From CAYMLL01 sp964390645 (GTDB lineage Bacteria; Planctomycetota; UBA8108): a stretch of 6,432 nucleotides of DNA. The notes below the pieces were generated by a model. That model did no database searches. It had not been told where the DNA came from and saw nothing but the letters and a program-made list of their open reading frames with translations. This document shows, piece by piece, positions 5,547 to 6,432 of this stretch. The DNA lies in the NCBI GenBank assembly GCA_964390645.1, contig CAYMLL010000377.1, positions 1-6,432 on the forward strand, read 5' to 3'. Each line of letters opens with the position of its first letter. Position 1 is the stretch's first letter. A program made the position numbers and the translations under genes.

Positions 5547-5605
5547 GGGGGGGGGGGGCCGGGCGGCGCGGCCCCCCCCCCCCCGGCCCGGGGGCGGCGG
5601 GGGGG
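5545..5605. repeat. G/C homopolymer block 3 with fold-back, touching the N gap (probable artefact)
   Basis: Fourteen G (5545-5558) and thirteen C (5572-5584) form a fold-back. Positions 5546-5561 are the exact reverse complement of 5569-5584, around a 7-base loop. Further G-rich sequence runs to the Ns at 5606. It sits inside a gene at a place where related proteins have an ordinary linker, and translates to Gly/Pro/Arg filler. This looks like poly-G read ends and their complement, not genuine sequence. Confidence 0.75.
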
Positions 5606-5615
5606 NNNNNNNNNN
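5606..5615. other. Scaffold gap of ten Ns inside the ArsR-methyltransferase gene
   Basis: Ten Ns of unknown true length, preceded directly by the G/C block. The regulator half and the methyltransferase half are in different frames across it, which is uninformative because the gap size is not known. Confidence 0.95.
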
Positions 5616-5616
5616 A

Positions 5617-6273
5617 CGCGACCTCGCGGCGCTGGACCGGGTGATCGATGCGCGCGCCTCCCGCAGCCGCTCCTTCTTCGACTCGTTGGGTCCGGAGTGG
5701 GACGCGCTGCGCAAGGTCTGGAGCGACGACCTGCTGCGCGCCCGGGCGATGGCGCGGCTGGTCCCGCCCGGAATGCGGGTCGCTGACATCGGCACCGGGA
5801 CCGGCGTTCTCGCGCTGGAGCTGGCTCGGGCCGGCCTTCGGGTGGTCGCCGTGGATCACTCGGAACGGATGCTCGGCGCGGCCCGAGCCAAGCTCGAGCG
5901 GGAGCCCGGCCTGGACGTCGCGCTGCGTCTGGGCGACGCGTCGAACCTCCCGCTGGCCGATGCCGAGGTCGACGCCGCCTTCGTGCACATGGTGCTCCAG
6001 TACCTGGCCTCTCCCGCGGAGGCGCTCCGCGAGCTGGCTCGGGTGGTGGTGCCGGGCGGGACCGTGGTCGTGATCGATTTCGTCAGCCATGATCGCGAGT
6101 GGATGCGCCAGGAGCTGGGGGTGCTGCGGCTCGGCTTCACCGCCGAGGAGATCCAGTCCGCCTTCCTCTCCGTCGGTCTCCCGGAGCCGCGAGTCGAGAT
6201 CCAGGCCCCCTCCTCGCGAACCTCGGACCTGCCGGAAACCTTCATCGCCTCGGCGCGGAGGCCCCGGAAATGA
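5617..6273 (+). CDS. SAM-dependent methyltransferase domain, C-terminal part of the ArsR-methyltransferase fusion
   Basis: 218 residues from the first full codon after the gap to TGA (6271-6273). RDLAALDRVIDARASRSRSF followed by FDSLGPEWDALRK is the helical connector usual in ArsR-methyltransferase fusions. The class I methyltransferase core then follows: motif I RVADIGTGTG (54-63), acidic D80 in VVAVDHSERML for the ribose of SAM, an LPLADAEVDAAF strand (motif II region), and VVPGGTVVVIDFVSHD (motif III region). The tail TAEEIQSAFLSVGL then RVEIQAPSS is typical of the family. It probably binds SAM or SAH; whether it methylates a substrate or only senses is unknown. Its final codons carry the metH Shine-Dalgarno, and its stop overlaps the metH start (ATGA), so the two are translationally coupled. 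With the 84-residue regulator part and the missing linker, the whole protein would be somewhat over 300 residues. Confidence 0.88.
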   Translation, partial: RDLAALDRVIDARASRSRSFFDSLGPEWDALRKVWSDDLLRARAMARLVPPGMRVADIGTGTGVLALELARAGLRVVAVDHSERMLGAARAKLEREPGLDVALRLGDASNLPLADAEVDAAFVHMVLQYLASPAEALRELARVVVPGGTVVVIDFVSHDREWMRQELGVLRLGFTAEEIQSAFLSVGLPEPRVEIQAPSSRTSDLPETFIASARRPRK

Positions 6274-6432
6274 GTGAGATCAGGAGCGAAGCGGAGCAGC
6301 AGATCAGGGGAGCGCTCGAGGAGCGGATCCTCGTCATCGACGGGGCGATGGGCACCAACATCCAGGCTCGCGATCTCGGGGAGCGGGAGTTCCGCGGCGA
6401 GCGCTTCCGCGACCATCCCCAGGACCTGAAGG
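6270..6432 (+). CDS. metH: Methionine synthase (cobalamin-dependent), N-terminal fragment running off the window
   Basis: 54 codons are visible. The ATG at 6270 overlaps the upstream stop by four bases (ATGA) and has GGAGG at 6257-6261, 8 bases upstream. After a short charged leader, EERILVIDGAMGTNIQARDL begins near residue 18. This is the hallmark start of the homocysteine-binding TIM barrel of MetH (consensus ILVLDGAMGT-IQ), which transfers the methyl group of methyltetrahydrofolate through cobalamin to homocysteine, giving methionine. The following EREFRGERF and the conserved acidic/aromatic tract fit. The zinc-binding cysteines lie far beyond the window. Other homocysteine S-methyltransferases (MmuM, BhmT-like or split MetH) share this opening, so full-length MetH is the likely but not proven reading. 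The regulator directly upstream supports a methionine-cycle role. Confidence 0.88.
   Translation, partial: MSEIRSEAEQQIRGALEERILVIDGAMGTNIQARDLGEREFRGERFRDHPQDLK

Noticed and set aside
5485..5616. Independent start of the methyltransferase at an ATG at 5485
   Set aside because: Its first 40 codons are an out-of-frame reading of the ArsR wing plus the G/C block. The connector sequence after the gap shows a fusion protein.
5545..5616. Programmed frameshift between regulator and methyltransferase parts
   Set aside because: The frame difference spans Ns and an unreliable homopolymer block, so it carries no information. The same applies to the esterase gap at 3271-3280.
5323..6090. Minus-strand frames opposite the ArsR-methyltransferase gene
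   Set aside because: Gly/Pro/Arg/His-rich antisense reading, while the plus strand carries clear motifs in every part.
1..6432. tRNA, rRNA, CRISPR array, insertion sequence or known riboswitch
   Set aside because: I looked on both strands and saw no cloverleaf, spaced direct repeats, transposase motifs or conserved riboswitch core. The SAM/SAH riboswitch consensus was not recognisable in 5158-5294.

Overview
The window looks like a piece of a draft, probably metagenome-derived, high-GC bacterial scaffold. Coding regions are strongly GC-rich, with mostly G or C at third codon positions. Two runs of ten Ns (3271-3280 and 5606-5615) are scaffold gaps and each cuts through a gene. The secreted, large two-domain esterase-like protein resembles proteins common in Planctomycetota, Acidobacteriota and similar soil or sediment phyla. 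I cannot fix the phylum from this sequence.

Layout. Positions 1-206 are AT-rich (1-130 about 37% GC by hand count) with no recognisable gene, and look foreign to the rest. Positions 209-262 are pure G/C homopolymer sequence. A plus-strand run follows: a secreted protein with TPR-like repeats (404-1438), a probable terminator, a secreted alpha/beta-hydrolase (acetyl-xylan-esterase-like) split by the first N gap (1630-3270 and 3323-3871, with an in-frame TAG just after the gap), and a MacB/LolD-type ABC transporter ATPase (3937-4662). On the minus strand, convergent with the ATPase, is the C-terminal end of a carboxypeptidase-regulatory/CnaB-like protein (4766 to about 5038). It loses its 5' part in a G/C-rich block. 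A plus-strand gene tail (about 5044-5157) leaves the same block in the opposite direction and is followed by a hairpin resembling a terminator.

The right end is the most coherent biological unit. A transcription unit starts with an ArsR-type winged-helix regulator fused to a SAM-dependent methyltransferase, interrupted by a G/C block and the second N gap (5295-5546 and 5617-6273). It overlaps by four bases (ATGA) the start of metH, cobalamin-dependent methionine synthase, which runs off the end. The ArsR domain lacks the usual metal-binding cysteine pair. Together with its linkage to metH this suggests a regulator of the methionine/SAM cycle that senses S-adenosylhomocysteine (SahR-like) rather than metal. 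Its start codon is preceded by a good promoter candidate and an 11-bp-arm inverted repeat that covers the Shine-Dalgarno, which could be an autoregulatory operator or an RNA hairpin.

Caution: three G/C-homopolymer blocks (209-262, about 5014-5058, 5545-5605) sit at places where gene structure breaks, one directly beside an N gap. They are best read as sequencing or gap-filling artefacts. The 5014-5058 block may join two unrelated DNA pieces, so linkage between the esterase/ABC part and the methionine part should not be assumed.
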